Below, one piece after another: positions 6,870 through 13,334 of a stretch of DNA of 15,395 bases. The notes under the pieces were generated by a model. That model ran no database searches and was not told the DNA's origin. It saw only the letters and a program-made list of their open reading frames with translations. Source of the DNA: Bacteroidota bacterium (GTDB taxonomy: Bacteria; Bacteroidota; Bacteroidia; Chitinophagales; Chitinophagaceae); the NCBI GenBank assembly GCA_023426425.1, contig JAFAAT010000241.1, positions 1 to 15,395 on the forward strand, in the 5' to 3' direction. A program made the position numbers and the translations under genes. Numbering within the stretch: the stretch's first letter is position 1; the number at the start of each line of letters is the position of its first letter.

Positions 6870-6901
6870 AAACAGCCTGATCCATGGGCTGTTTTCTTTT
6901 T
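6870..6901 (+). terminator. Intrinsic terminator after the lipoprotein gene
   Basis: Stem AAACAGCC / GGCTGTTT (8 bp, extendable with a bulge by A-T pairs) and a 9-nt loop are followed by a T-rich tail (TTTTCTTTTT) about 35 nt after the stop codon. Confidence 0.8.
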
Positions 6902-6960
6902 GAGACTGAAAGATCTTCCAGCGGCGTGAATTTTATGCAGACAATCAATTAAACCACGTC

Positions 6961-7521
6961 ATGAAAAAATACAAAATCGCTGTCTTTGTGGGCAGTCTGC
7001 GCAAAGAATCATTTAACCTCAAGACAGCCAGGGCGATGATGGCCATAGCTCCTGAGTCGCTCACGATGGAAATCATCAACATTGAAGGCATTCCGATGTT
7101 TAATGAAGACCTGGAGTCTACTCCACCACCAGAATGGGTTAGGTTGAGAGAACAAATTTCCGCAGTAGATGGGGTATTATTTTTCACGCCTGAATACAAT
7201 CGCTCTGTGCCAGCGGTTTTGAAGAATGTAATAGATGTGGGTTCAAGACCTTATGGCCAAAACTCCTGGAGCGGCAAGCCAGGAGGGGTCGTAAGCGTCT
7301 CGATCGGGGCTATTAGCGGCTTTGGAGCAAACCACCATCTCCGGCAGTCGCTGGTATTTGTGAACGTGCCGACGATGGCTCAGCCGGAAGCCTATATTGC
7401 GAATGCATACGAGCTATTTGATGAATCCGGCGAAGTGAAAGAAGACAGCACAAAAGACTTCCTTAAAAGTTTCATAATGGCATTTGAGAAATGGGTGCAA
7501 ACCAATGCTGTGAGCCGGTAA
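6961..7521 (+). CDS. NADPH-dependent FMN reductase family protein
   Basis: 186 residues, the usual length for the flavodoxin-like NADPH-dependent FMN reductase family that includes chromate/quinone reductases (ChrR, YieF) and azoreductases. The FMN phosphate loop GSLRKESFN is at residues 11-19. The second family motif, TPEYNRSVPAVLKNVIDVGSRPY, spans 76-98, and a glycine-rich SIGAISGFGANHHLRQ segment spans ~114-129. It probably moves two electrons from NAD(P)H via FMN to quinones, free flavin or other acceptors in the cytoplasm; the true substrate is not visible. It lies between a terminator and a second terminator, so it is probably monocistronic. I find no TAnnTTTG box directly in front of it. 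It is a functional neighbour of the dioxygenase, DsbA-like and DoxX genes. Confidence 0.93.
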   Translation: MKKYKIAVFVGSLRKESFNLKTARAMMAIAPESLTMEIINIEGIPMFNEDLESTPPPEWVRLREQISAVDGVLFFTPEYNRSVPAVLKNVIDVGSRPYGQNSWSGKPGGVVSVSIGAISGFGANHHLRQSLVFVNVPTMAQPEAYIANAYELFDESGEVKEDSTKDFLKSFIMAFEKWVQTNAVSR

Positions 7522-7569
7522 GCGCTGATCCGTTCAGCAGGGATGTTAACCTTCTGAGAAAACCACATT

Positions 7570-7603
7570 GAAGACGCTTTAGACTAATGAGCGTCTTCTT
7601 TTT
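7570..7603 (+). terminator. Intrinsic terminator of the FMN reductase gene, overlapping the doxX stop
   Basis: A perfect 9-bp stem, GAAGACGCT / AGCGTCTTC, with an 11-nt loop is followed by TTTTT. The downstream arm and loop include the last codons and stop codon (7579-7581) of the convergent doxX gene. Confidence 0.85.
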
Positions 7604-8025
7604 ATCATGCTATCTAAGGAGTATCTTCCGCCGCCGGCTATCAGCAGCATCAGGTACGTGAGGATATAATGCAATCCCAGTTCCTGCTTTGAAAACGGAT
7701 CATCCGCATGAATGGAAAACACAGCTACCATCATTGTAATAATCAAAGGCATTACGGCCAGCCTGGTTTTGAGGCCCAGGAGCACCAGCAGGGAACAACC
7801 CACCTCAGCCAATACAGCCAGCACCAACGACATGGTAGCGCTCATGCCAAAAACCTCTGCGAACTTTACCGGCTCTCCGGAAAACAATTTCTGCATTTTT
7901 GGAATCCCATGCACGAACATCAGCGCTGCAACTCCTACTCTTGCAATCAACAGTGCTGTATCAATCTGCACCTGGTACCGTACCGCATTAGGGCTACTGT
8001 ACCCTTCTTTCTCCACTTTGGTCAT
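7579..8025 (-). CDS. DoxX family membrane protein
   Basis: 148 residues with four predicted membrane helices at about 22-40, 62-84, 86-105 and 118-133. The family signature is clear: LLIARVGVAALMFVHGIPKM near helix 1, AEVGCSLLVLLGLKTRLA in the helix 2-3 region, and HADDPF plus LHYILTYLMLLIAGGGRYSLD at the C-terminal end. DoxX proteins are inner-membrane proteins linked in various bacteria to thiosulfate:quinone oxidoreduction or to redox/thiol stress; the exact role here is unknown. It converges with the FMN reductase gene, and the two share a terminator region. Its promoter has the same architecture as those of the DsbA-like and ygiD genes. Confidence 0.92.
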   Translation of the reverse strand: MTKVEKEGYSSPNAVRYQVQIDTALLIARVGVAALMFVHGIPKMQKLFSGEPVKFAEVFGMSATMSLVLAVLAEVGCSLLVLLGLKTRLAVMPLIITMMVAVFSIHADDPFSKQELGLHYILTYLMLLIAGGGRYSLDSMIKRRRSLV

Positions 8026-8042
8026 GCTATAAAATCAGTCTG

Positions 8043-8090
8043 CAAAACTAGTACCTGCCAATCCAGCCGCCATTGACATATATCAATAAA
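8043..8090 (-). promoter_or_regulatory. Promoter of doxX with CRP/FNR-like site
   Basis: Read on the minus strand, the 48-nt block has TTTATTGAT...GTCAATGG, then exactly 20 nt, then TAGTTTTG (8050-8043). The site TTGAT-ATAT-GTCAA is centred at 8079.5, 36.5 nt from the end of the -7 box, and TGG occupies the -33 position. It aligns gap-free with the promoters at 3783-3830 and 4863-4910. The predicted leader is only about 10-15 nt. Confidence 0.6.
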
Positions 8091-8139
8091 TCCCCGGCTG
8101 GTGTTTTTTTCTGTGGGCCAGGAGACCAACACCGTAGCA

Positions 8140-8556
8140 CTACCGGCCCATTCTCAAGTTTTCCAGGTATCCTGCAAGCTCCAGCGCCCGTTGCTTGGTG
8201 AGTTGCAGCCGCCGCTCTGCTGCGACAGGTATCCACATGCTGCCACCCATATCATAGTAGAGGTTATTGGAAAACTCCAGTTCCTGGTCCCTGTATCTGA
8301 TCCACTGTCGTTGCGCCGCTCGTAGTTGCTTCTTCTGATCCCCGGAAAGCACCTGCAACAACTCCTGGTAGTGCCTGTTCAGTTCCGCATCCCAAAGTAC
8401 TGTAGCCTTTTGGATACACTCGCTCATGCCAATTGTCGTATGATTGGCACTGGAGTCGAGGCAGTCCTGTAGCCGCCTGTCAATCGTCAGTGTATCCGAC
8501 TGTCCATGGGCTGCAGCTGTGCAAAACATGGCGATCACCACAAGTAGTGTTTTCAT
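8140..8556 (-). CDS. Secreted LprI-like protein (DUF1311)
   Basis: 138 residues from the ATG at 8556, chosen because it starts directly with a signal peptide (MKTLLVVIAMFCTAAAHG|Q). Upstream in-frame ATGs at 8565 and 8586 would place extra residues before it. The mature part contains the LprI N-terminal-domain pattern: two cysteines (C32, C47), a long amphipathic helix WDAELNRHYQELL, and QLRAAQRQWIRYRDQE, which is the usual 'Q..W..YRD' motif. The family was named after a lysozyme inhibitor, but most members have no proven function. A periplasmic location is expected. It is in the same direction as doxX but has no clear link to it. Confidence 0.85.
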   Translation of the reverse strand: MKTLLVVIAMFCTAAAHGQSDTLTIDRRLQDCLDSSANHTTIGMSECIQKATVLWDAELNRHYQELLQVLSGDQKKQLRAAQRQWIRYRDQELEFSNNLYYDMGGSMWIPVAAERRLQLTKQRALELAGYLENLRMGR

Positions 8557-8630
8557 GTATGTCATTTGCCCGTGAGGATAACACATCCGTGCCCGGTAGA
8601 CATTTGCGTGAATTTAAAGCGTTGTCTTCA

Positions 8631-8838
8631 ATTACATACCACCGGTCGTGCTCCATAAGGGCGATCCCTACGTAGCAAACATTTACGCTAAACCGTTTAT
8701 GTCCCCTGAAAGCTACCGCTCTTTAGCAAATCATTTATGTAACACCGGTCATGTCACGCACGTGCGGGACTACCGTTCTGTAGAAAATGATTTACGTAAC
8801 ACCAGTCGTGCGCCGTAGGGACTACCGCTCTGTAGCAA
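8631..8838. repeat. Cluster of degenerate ~50-60 bp intergenic repeats
   Basis: Four imperfect direct copies fill the gap between the LprI-like gene and the permease gene: ~8631-8687, ~8697-8738 (shortened), ~8734-8794 and ~8791-8838. Shared pieces are TTTAYGTAACACCRGTCRTG, then GGGACTACCG(C/T)TCTGTAG and AAATGATTTA. The last copy runs into the stop codon of the permease gene. The pattern suggests a genome-wide interspersed repeat rather than a coding region. No spacer-repeat regularity is seen, so it is not a CRISPR. Confidence 0.7.
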
Positions 8839-9582
8839 TCATAACAACAAGATTGTCAGAATATAATCGGCCAGCAGGATCAATATACAACTCACCACCA
8901 CCGCTGTGGTGGATGCCCGGCCGATCTCCAACGCCCCACCCTTCACATGGTAGCCATAATAGGCCGGGATGGTTGCAAAGATAAAGGCAAAGGTGAAGGC
9001 CTTCACCATCGCAAAGAAAAGATTGTAGGCCACAAAGCCCTCTGTAAGCCCTTGTTCGAATTGCTGACGGGAAAGGATCTTTGAAAACATTCCTGCCAGG
9101 TAGCCGCCCCAGATGCTCACAGCAATGGAAATGATAATCAGGCAGGGCACCATGATAAGCGCCGCTACAATCTTCGGCAACACCAGGTAGGTCTTGGTAT
9201 TGATACCCATGATTTCAAGGGCATCAATTTGCTCACTGACGCGCATATTGCCCAGTTCTGAGGCAATCTTTGACCCGACCACGCCCGCAAGGACAATACA
9301 TATTACCGTCGGTGAAAGCTCCAGGATTGTAGAATCACGTACAATACTGGCAATTACAGGCTTCGGCACCAGGGGGCTCACAAGCTGGTAGGCTGTTTGT
9401 ACGGTAAGTACCATACCGAGGAAGATGGAAATGACCAATACGATAGGCAGGGAGCGAATGCCAATATCATTGCACTGCTCCATAAACTCTTTCCAGTACA
9501 CCCTGCCATTCTCTGGTTTGGCAATACCCCCTTTGAGCATGAGAAGAATCCTGCCAAAGTGCTCCAGTACATTTTTGATCAT
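8839..9582 (-). CDS. mlaE: MlaE/YrbE-type ABC transporter permease
   Basis: 247 residues from the ATG at 9582. The frame stays open to an ATG at 9630, but that codon lies in the loop of the secDF terminator hairpin, so the internal start (MIKNVLEHFG) is preferred. The MlaE family signature is present: SLPIVLVISIFLGMVLTVQ, ELSPTVICIVLAGVVGSKIASELGNMRVSEQIDALEIMGI and a last hydrophobic helix reaching the C-terminus. Such permeases move phospholipids or other lipids between inner and outer membranes together with an ATPase (MlaF) and an MCE-domain protein (MlaD). Neither partner gene is next to it here, and repeats follow it directly. A -7-like box TACATTTG (9598-9591) would give an almost leaderless transcript. 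Confidence 0.92.
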   Translation of the reverse strand: MIKNVLEHFGRILLMLKGGIAKPENGRVYWKEFMEQCNDIGIRSLPIVLVISIFLGMVLTVQTAYQLVSPLVPKPVIASIVRDSTILELSPTVICIVLAGVVGSKIASELGNMRVSEQIDALEIMGINTKTYLVLPKIVAALIMVPCLIIISIAVSIWGGYLAGMFSKILSRQQFEQGLTEGFVAYNLFFAMVKAFTFAFIFATIPAYYGYHVKGGALEIGRASTTAVVVSCILILLADYILTILLL

Positions 9583-9590
9583 AGCCGTTA

Positions 9591-9598
9591 CAAATGTA
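9591..9598 (-). promoter_or_regulatory. Candidate -7 box for the permease gene
   Basis: TACATTTG on the minus strand fits TAnnTTTG. The start codon follows 8 nt later, implying a leader of only a few nucleotides. No TTG is found at the -33 distance. Confidence 0.3.
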
Positions 9599-9607
9599 AG
9601 GATACCT

Positions 9608-9642
9608 AAAATAAAAATCCCGTACCACATCAGTACGGGATT
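9608..9642 (-). terminator. Intrinsic terminator of secDF
   Basis: On the minus strand a perfect 10-bp stem, AATCCCGTAC / GTACGGGATT, with a 7-nt loop is followed by TTTATTTT. It begins about 20 nt after the secDF stop codon and separates it from the permease gene. Confidence 0.9.
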
Positions 9643-9661
9643 CCAATTATGCTAAGGCTGA

Positions 9662-12600
9662 TTAGGCCATTTTCTTCAGTTCTTCAATTTGTGCCTCACG
9701 GTCTACTTCCTGCTGCAGCTTGTCTTTCTTATCCATATCCACCAGGACAGGAGCAGCCACAAACACAGAGGAGTACACACCCGCGATCACACCCACAAGC
9801 ATGGCGAATGCAAAACCGCGTGTCACCTCACCACCAAAGATGAAGAGGATCAGAAGTGTCAGGAACACAGTTAAGGAAGTCATGATTGTACGGCTCATGG
9901 TATCATTGATCGCGCGGTTGATCACATTGATCTTAGAAACCGTTGGATTCTTCCTGAATGTCTCCCTGATACGGTCAAATACAACCACCGTATCGTTCAT
10001 TGAGAAACCGATTACGGTAAGGATCGCTGCAATAAAATGCTGGTCGATCTCAAGTGCGAATGGCACCACATCCTTAAGGAAGGAGAATACAATCAGCACC
10101 ACAAATACGTCGTGCACAAGGGCTACAATGGTACCCACTGAATACTGCCATTTGCGGAAACGCAGGAGTACATACAGCGAAACCGCTATGAGGGAGAAAA
10201 TAGTTGCCCATTTAGCGCCCTGGATCAGGTCATCAGAGATAGTAGGAAGCACTGTCTGTGAACTTTGGATGTAATCGCCTGTAAACTTCTCGAATGAAGT
10301 ACCTGCAGGAATATATCCACCGCTCGTCAGGCCTGTAAATAGGGTTTGTTGCACTTCCTGTTCAACTTCAGGACCCTGTTCCTCAATCTTGTAGGCAGTA
10401 GTGATATTAAGCTGATTGTCTGCACCAATTGTCTTTACAATAGGGTATTCACCAAAAGAGTTCTGCAGGTGTTCACGCACTTTTGCTACTTCGTGAGGCT
10501 GGTCGAAACGAATGGTATAGCTGCGTCCACCGGCAAATTCAACACCATAGTCAAAGCCATTGAAGAAGGAAGCAATACCAAGGATGAAGATGATTGTGGA
10601 GCTGATGTAAGCGTATTTTCTAAAGCCGATGAAATTGAAGTTCGCCTTTTTGAACATCGACTTCGAAACATTTGTAAAGTAGTTGAAATGGCGGCCACGT
10701 TTAGTCCACATTTCAGTAACCAGGCGCGATACCAGGATACCGCAGAACATGGAAAGCAGAAGACCGATGATCTGTGTGGTTGCAAAACCAAGTACAGGAC
10801 CCAGACCAAAAATGAAGAGAATGATCGCCGTAATGAGGGTCGTAAGGTGACCATCGAGAACCGGAGCAAACGACCGTTTATAACCATCGTTCACAGCTTG
10901 TTGATAACCTTTCCCGGCAGTGAGCTCCTCTTTGATGCGTTCAAAGATCAGTACGTTGGTATCCACCGCCATACCAATGGTAAGTACCAGACCTGCAATA
11001 CCAGGCATGGTAAGAGTTGCGTGAAGGGCGGCGAGAATACCTACTGTGAAAAGAACGTTCAGGATAAGGGCAATGTTTGCAACGATACCACCTGTGTTAT
11101 AATACACTAGCATCAGTACGAAGATCACGATGAACGCTATTGCCAGTGACTTCATACCGGCATCAATAGACTCAGCGCCCAGTGTAGGTCCTACTACCTG
11201 TTCCTGAACAATGCGTGCAGGTGCAGGAAGTTTACCAGACTTCAGGATATTGGCAAGGTCAGTTGCTTCTTCAGCGGTGAATCCACCACTGATAGAAGTG
11301 CGGCCATTTGGAATTTCGTCGTTTACGATTGGAGCAGAATAAACTTTGTCATCCAGTACCACAGCCACAAAACGACCTTTATTGTCGCCGGTCATCTTCT
11401 TCCAGATACGGGCACCAGAGGCATCCATTTCCATAGATACTTCAGGCTGGCCGGTCAATGGATTATAGTCCATGCGTGCATCAGTCACCCTGTCACCTTC
11501 CAGGCGGGACTCTTCAGCGCCAGGAGCAGTCTTGATGGCATAAAGGCGAAGCGGAGCATTAGGATCGCGGCGAAGTTCTTTCTGCTCGGCACCATAGAGG
11601 AACTTCACATTGTTAGGGAACTTATTGCGCACCACATCCATTTGCAGGTACTTGTTCAGCTTAGCAGTGTCCTTCTTGGCGATATAACCAATCATTGGGC
11701 TTGGGTTGGATGCAAGTTCCTCAGGAATGTAGAGTACAGAGCGAATCGGATATTTCTTTTGAGCTTCTTCAGCAGCAATGGCGCTGGAGTCAGTAGAAGT
11801 ACCTGTCTTTGCATCACCACCCAGCAGGGAAGTAAGACTTGCAGTATCAGCAGCGCCGGTGGTGGCAGCTGTGTCAGTGCCTGTATTTGCAGCGACTGCA
11901 GTGGCAGTATCCGTTGCGGTGGTAGTTTCTTCCTTTACGCCGGAGAGCACCTTAGCCAGTGCTTCTTCTGCACTAACCAGTGCACCATAGATCTCCTGGT
12001 TGGTGTAGGTTTCGAAGAACTGGAGTTCGGCAGTAGCCTGAAGGTAATCCCTTACACGCTCAGGGTTGCGCACACCAGCCAGTTCCACTGTGATGATCCC
12101 TTTGTTCTCATCCAGGTTCACGTTAGGCTGAGCCACACCGAAGCGGTCGATACGTGTAAGGAGTACGTTGTAAGTACGTTTAATGGCATCTCTCGACTCT
12201 TTACGGATCTTAGCCAGCACTTCTTCATTGGTAGAATTCAGCGTAATTTCCTTTTCAGAAGGCTTGGTGAACAGGTAAGCCATTTTAGCACTAGGATTAG
12301 CACTCTCGAAGGCCTGGCCAAACAATGTGACGAAGTCGGCCTGGCTGCGCGCCTTTGCAGCATTTGCATCGGTGATTGCTTTATTCAATGCAGGATCCTT
12401 AGGATTGTTGGACATGGAGCGAACGAGTTCGTCCAGGCTCACTTCCAGAGTCACGTTCATACCACCCTGGAGGTCAAGACCCAGGTTCAGTTCCTGTTCT
12501 TTCGCGTCCTGGTAGGTGTATTTCTTCAGCAGGGGCAGGGAAAAAACGGTCTCTCCCTGGAGGCTATCGGTGATCTGTTCATAGCGGGACTCGATTAACT

Positions 12601-12769
12601 GCTCTTTCTCGTCTCCCTGGACTCCGGGATTCGCAGCCAGCACTTCTCTTTGCGCCTGCATACGTGCTTTGTTCTCTACACTTCGTACTATCCACGTGAA
12701 TGAAAGCTGATACAGTGAGATAAGGATAAGTGCTACGGTAAAAAACTTTACCAACCCTTTTAATTGCAT
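9662..12769 (-). CDS. secDF: Protein translocase SecDF (fused SecD-SecF)
   Basis: 1035 residues forming one fused SecD-SecF polypeptide, the usual arrangement in Bacteroidota. TM1 is at ~7-27. The SecD start motif ELNLGLDLQGG is at 93-103. The P1 periplasmic domain spans ~104-535, with AGVRNPERVRDYLQATAELQFFE and the VVLDDKVYSAPIVNDEI / GGFTAEEATDLANILKSGKLPAP region. Five helices follow at ~541-685, with GMAVDTNVLIFERIKEEL (D603). The SecF half starts ~712, with FDYGVEFAGGRSYTIRF, a P4-type domain (~755-845) and helices at ~853-1010 containing GFSMNDTVVVFDRIRE (D926). The conserved aspartates fit proton-driven help in pulling Sec substrates across the inner membrane. Unusual is a Thr/Ala/Gly/Asp-rich low-complexity insertion at ~278-335 within P1. 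The protein serves export of the several signal-peptide proteins in the window. Confidence 0.97.
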   Translation of the reverse strand: MQLKGLVKFFTVALILISLYQLSFTWIVRSVENKARMQAQREVLAANPGVQGDEKEQLIESRYEQITDSLQGETVFSLPLLKKYTYQDAKEQELNLGLDLQGGMNVTLEVSLDELVRSMSNNPKDPALNKAITDANAAKARSQADFVTLFGQAFESANPSAKMAYLFTKPSEKEITLNSTNEEVLAKIRKESRDAIKRTYNVLLTRIDRFGVAQPNVNLDENKGIITVELAGVRNPERVRDYLQATAELQFFETYTNQEIYGALVSAEEALAKVLSGVKEETTTATDTATAVAANTGTDTAATTGAADTASLTSLLGGDAKTGTSTDSSAIAAEEAQKKYPIRSVLYIPEELASNPSPMIGYIAKKDTAKLNKYLQMDVVRNKFPNNVKFLYGAEQKELRRDPNAPLRLYAIKTAPGAEESRLEGDRVTDARMDYNPLTGQPEVSMEMDASGARIWKKMTGDNKGRFVAVVLDDKVYSAPIVNDEIPNGRTSISGGFTAEEATDLANILKSGKLPAPARIVQEQVVGPTLGAESIDAGMKSLAIAFIVIFVLMLVYYNTGGIVANIALILNVLFTVGILAALHATLTMPGIAGLVLTIGMAVDTNVLIFERIKEELTAGKGYQQAVNDGYKRSFAPVLDGHLTTLITAIILFIFGLGPVLGFATTQIIGLLLSMFCGILVSRLVTEMWTKRGRHFNYFTNVSKSMFKKANFNFIGFRKYAYISSTIIFILGIASFFNGFDYGVEFAGGRSYTIRFDQPHEVAKVREHLQNSFGEYPIVKTIGADNQLNITTAYKIEEQGPEVEQEVQQTLFTGLTSGGYIPAGTSFEKFTGDYIQSSQTVLPTISDDLIQGAKWATIFSLIAVSLYVLLRFRKWQYSVGTIVALVHDVFVVLIVFSFLKDVVPFALEIDQHFIAAILTVIGFSMNDTVVVFDRIRETFRKNPTVSKINVINRAINDTMSRTIMTSLTVFLTLLILFIFGGEVTRGFAFAMLVGVIAGVYSSVFVAAPVLVDMDKKDKLQQEVDREAQIEELKKMA

Positions 12770-12815
12770 AGGTGTCGTTGATTATTACTGGTATATGTGA
12801 TTAAATCAGAGTGGG

Positions 12816-12823
12816 CAAAGATA
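12816..12823 (-). promoter_or_regulatory. Candidate -7 box of secDF
   Basis: TATCTTTG on the minus strand matches TAnnTTTG, about 46 nt before the secDF start codon. The upstream 30 nt are A/T-rich but contain no TTG at the -33 distance. Confidence 0.5.
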
Positions 12824-12910
12824 GGATTTAATATAAAAAAATAAAGATTAAGCACCACTTAAAAACATATTTATTTCAGCAATCAACTATGCCGGTTTTG
12901 ATAATTGTGA

Positions 12911-12942
12911 ATTGTCAATTGTCAATTGTCAATTGTCAATTG
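12911..12942. repeat. Heptamer tandem array (ATTGTCA)n
   Basis: Four exact tandem copies of ATTGTCA plus a partial fifth, in the region between secDF and the metalloprotease gene. Exact 7-bp arrays are prone to slippage, so copy number probably varies between strains. Confidence 0.9.
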
Positions 12943-12955
12943 TTAGTGAGAATGC

Positions 12956-12976
12956 ATAATTGATAATTGATAATTG
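12956..12976. repeat. Heptamer tandem array (ATAATTG)3
   Basis: Three exact tandem copies of ATAATTG, 13 nt after the first heptamer array. The unit is related to the end sequence AATTGATAATT of the right inverted repeat (13113-13123). Confidence 0.85.
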
Positions 12977-13014
12977 ATATTCGGCAAAAATGGACCAAGC
13001 GCCTTTAATGCGGG

Positions 13015-13113
13015 GTAAGAACGAGGTAAGAGCGGAGTAAGAACGGGGTAAGAGCGGAGTAAGAGCGGAGTAAGAACCGAGTAAGAAGCAAGTAAGAACC
13101 GTGTAAGAACGGA
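13015..13113. repeat. 11-bp tandem array A, nine units
   Basis: Nine units of GTAAGARCGGR-type sequence begin at 13015, 13026, 13037, 13048, 13059, 13070, 13081, 13092 and 13103: an exact 11-bp period without indels. Variation is confined mostly to unit positions 7-11. The plus strand is strongly purine-rich. A minus-strand open frame across it is only the translated repeat. Confidence 0.95.
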
Positions 13114-13144
13114 ATTGATAATTCACAATTTATAACGGTGGTCA

Positions 13145-13220
13145 AAAGCCGAGGTAAAGCCGATGTAAAGCCGACCAAAAGCCGACCAAAAGCCGACTAA
13201 AAGCCGAGGCAAAGCCCACC
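13145..13220. repeat. 11-bp tandem array B, seven units
   Basis: Units of AAAGCCGAnnn begin at 13145, 13156, 13167, 13178, 13189, 13200 and 13211, again an exact 11-bp period. The last unit degenerates to AAAGCCCACC. The unit differs from that of array A, but both fit a loose TAAnnnCG pattern. Confidence 0.95.
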
Positions 13221-13231
13221 GGGCGTTTTTT
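13214..13231 (+). terminator. Weak terminator-like hairpin at the end of array B
   Basis: GCCC-acc-GGGC followed by G and six T. The stem is only 4 bp and no gene lies upstream on this strand, so it matters only if the repeat region itself is transcribed. From here to 13334 I see nothing beyond a 10-nt palindrome, CTGACGTCAG, at 13303-13312. Confidence 0.3.
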
Positions 13232-13334
13232 AAATACACTTTCAGGGGTTCGTTTCTTGCCGGGTGTTTCGATACAAGTTTGAAGCTGCAACAACTAGCC
13301 TTCTGACGTCAGGCACCCACCTTAGAGTAAGATA

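Larger units (their letters stand above)
12903..13130. repeat. Repeat island bounded by near-perfect inverted repeats
   Basis: An 18-nt sequence at 12903-12920 (AATTGTGAATTGTCAATT) and its inverted copy at 13113-13130 match at 17 of 18 positions and bracket 228 bp. Inside are two heptamer arrays and an 11-bp array. No gene is present. The layout resembles a small non-autonomous element, but I see no convincing target-site duplication. Confidence 0.6.

Noticed and set aside
6935..6948. ATCAA half-site in front of the FMN reductase gene
   Set aside because: The other half-site is missing (ATGCA), and no -7 box lies at the required distance downstream.
10346..12598. Long plus-strand open frames opposite secDF (for example 10346-11110 and 11642-12598)
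   Set aside because: They lie antisense to a fully supported SecDF protein and have no recognisable domains; they arise from the codon bias of the real gene.
12911..12942. Heptamer array as a cluster of CRP/FNR sites (TTGTC-AATT-GTCAA)
   Set aside because: It resembles the proximal half-sites, but the match follows automatically from the 7-bp repeat. It is far from the secDF -7 box and does not have the 36.5-nt spacing of the other promoters.
12929..13126. Minus-strand open frame of 65 codons with repeated SYSALT-like units
   Set aside because: It is the translation of the 11-bp array; the period of 11 makes the reading frame cycle every 33 nt. No signal peptide, start context or domain supports a gene.
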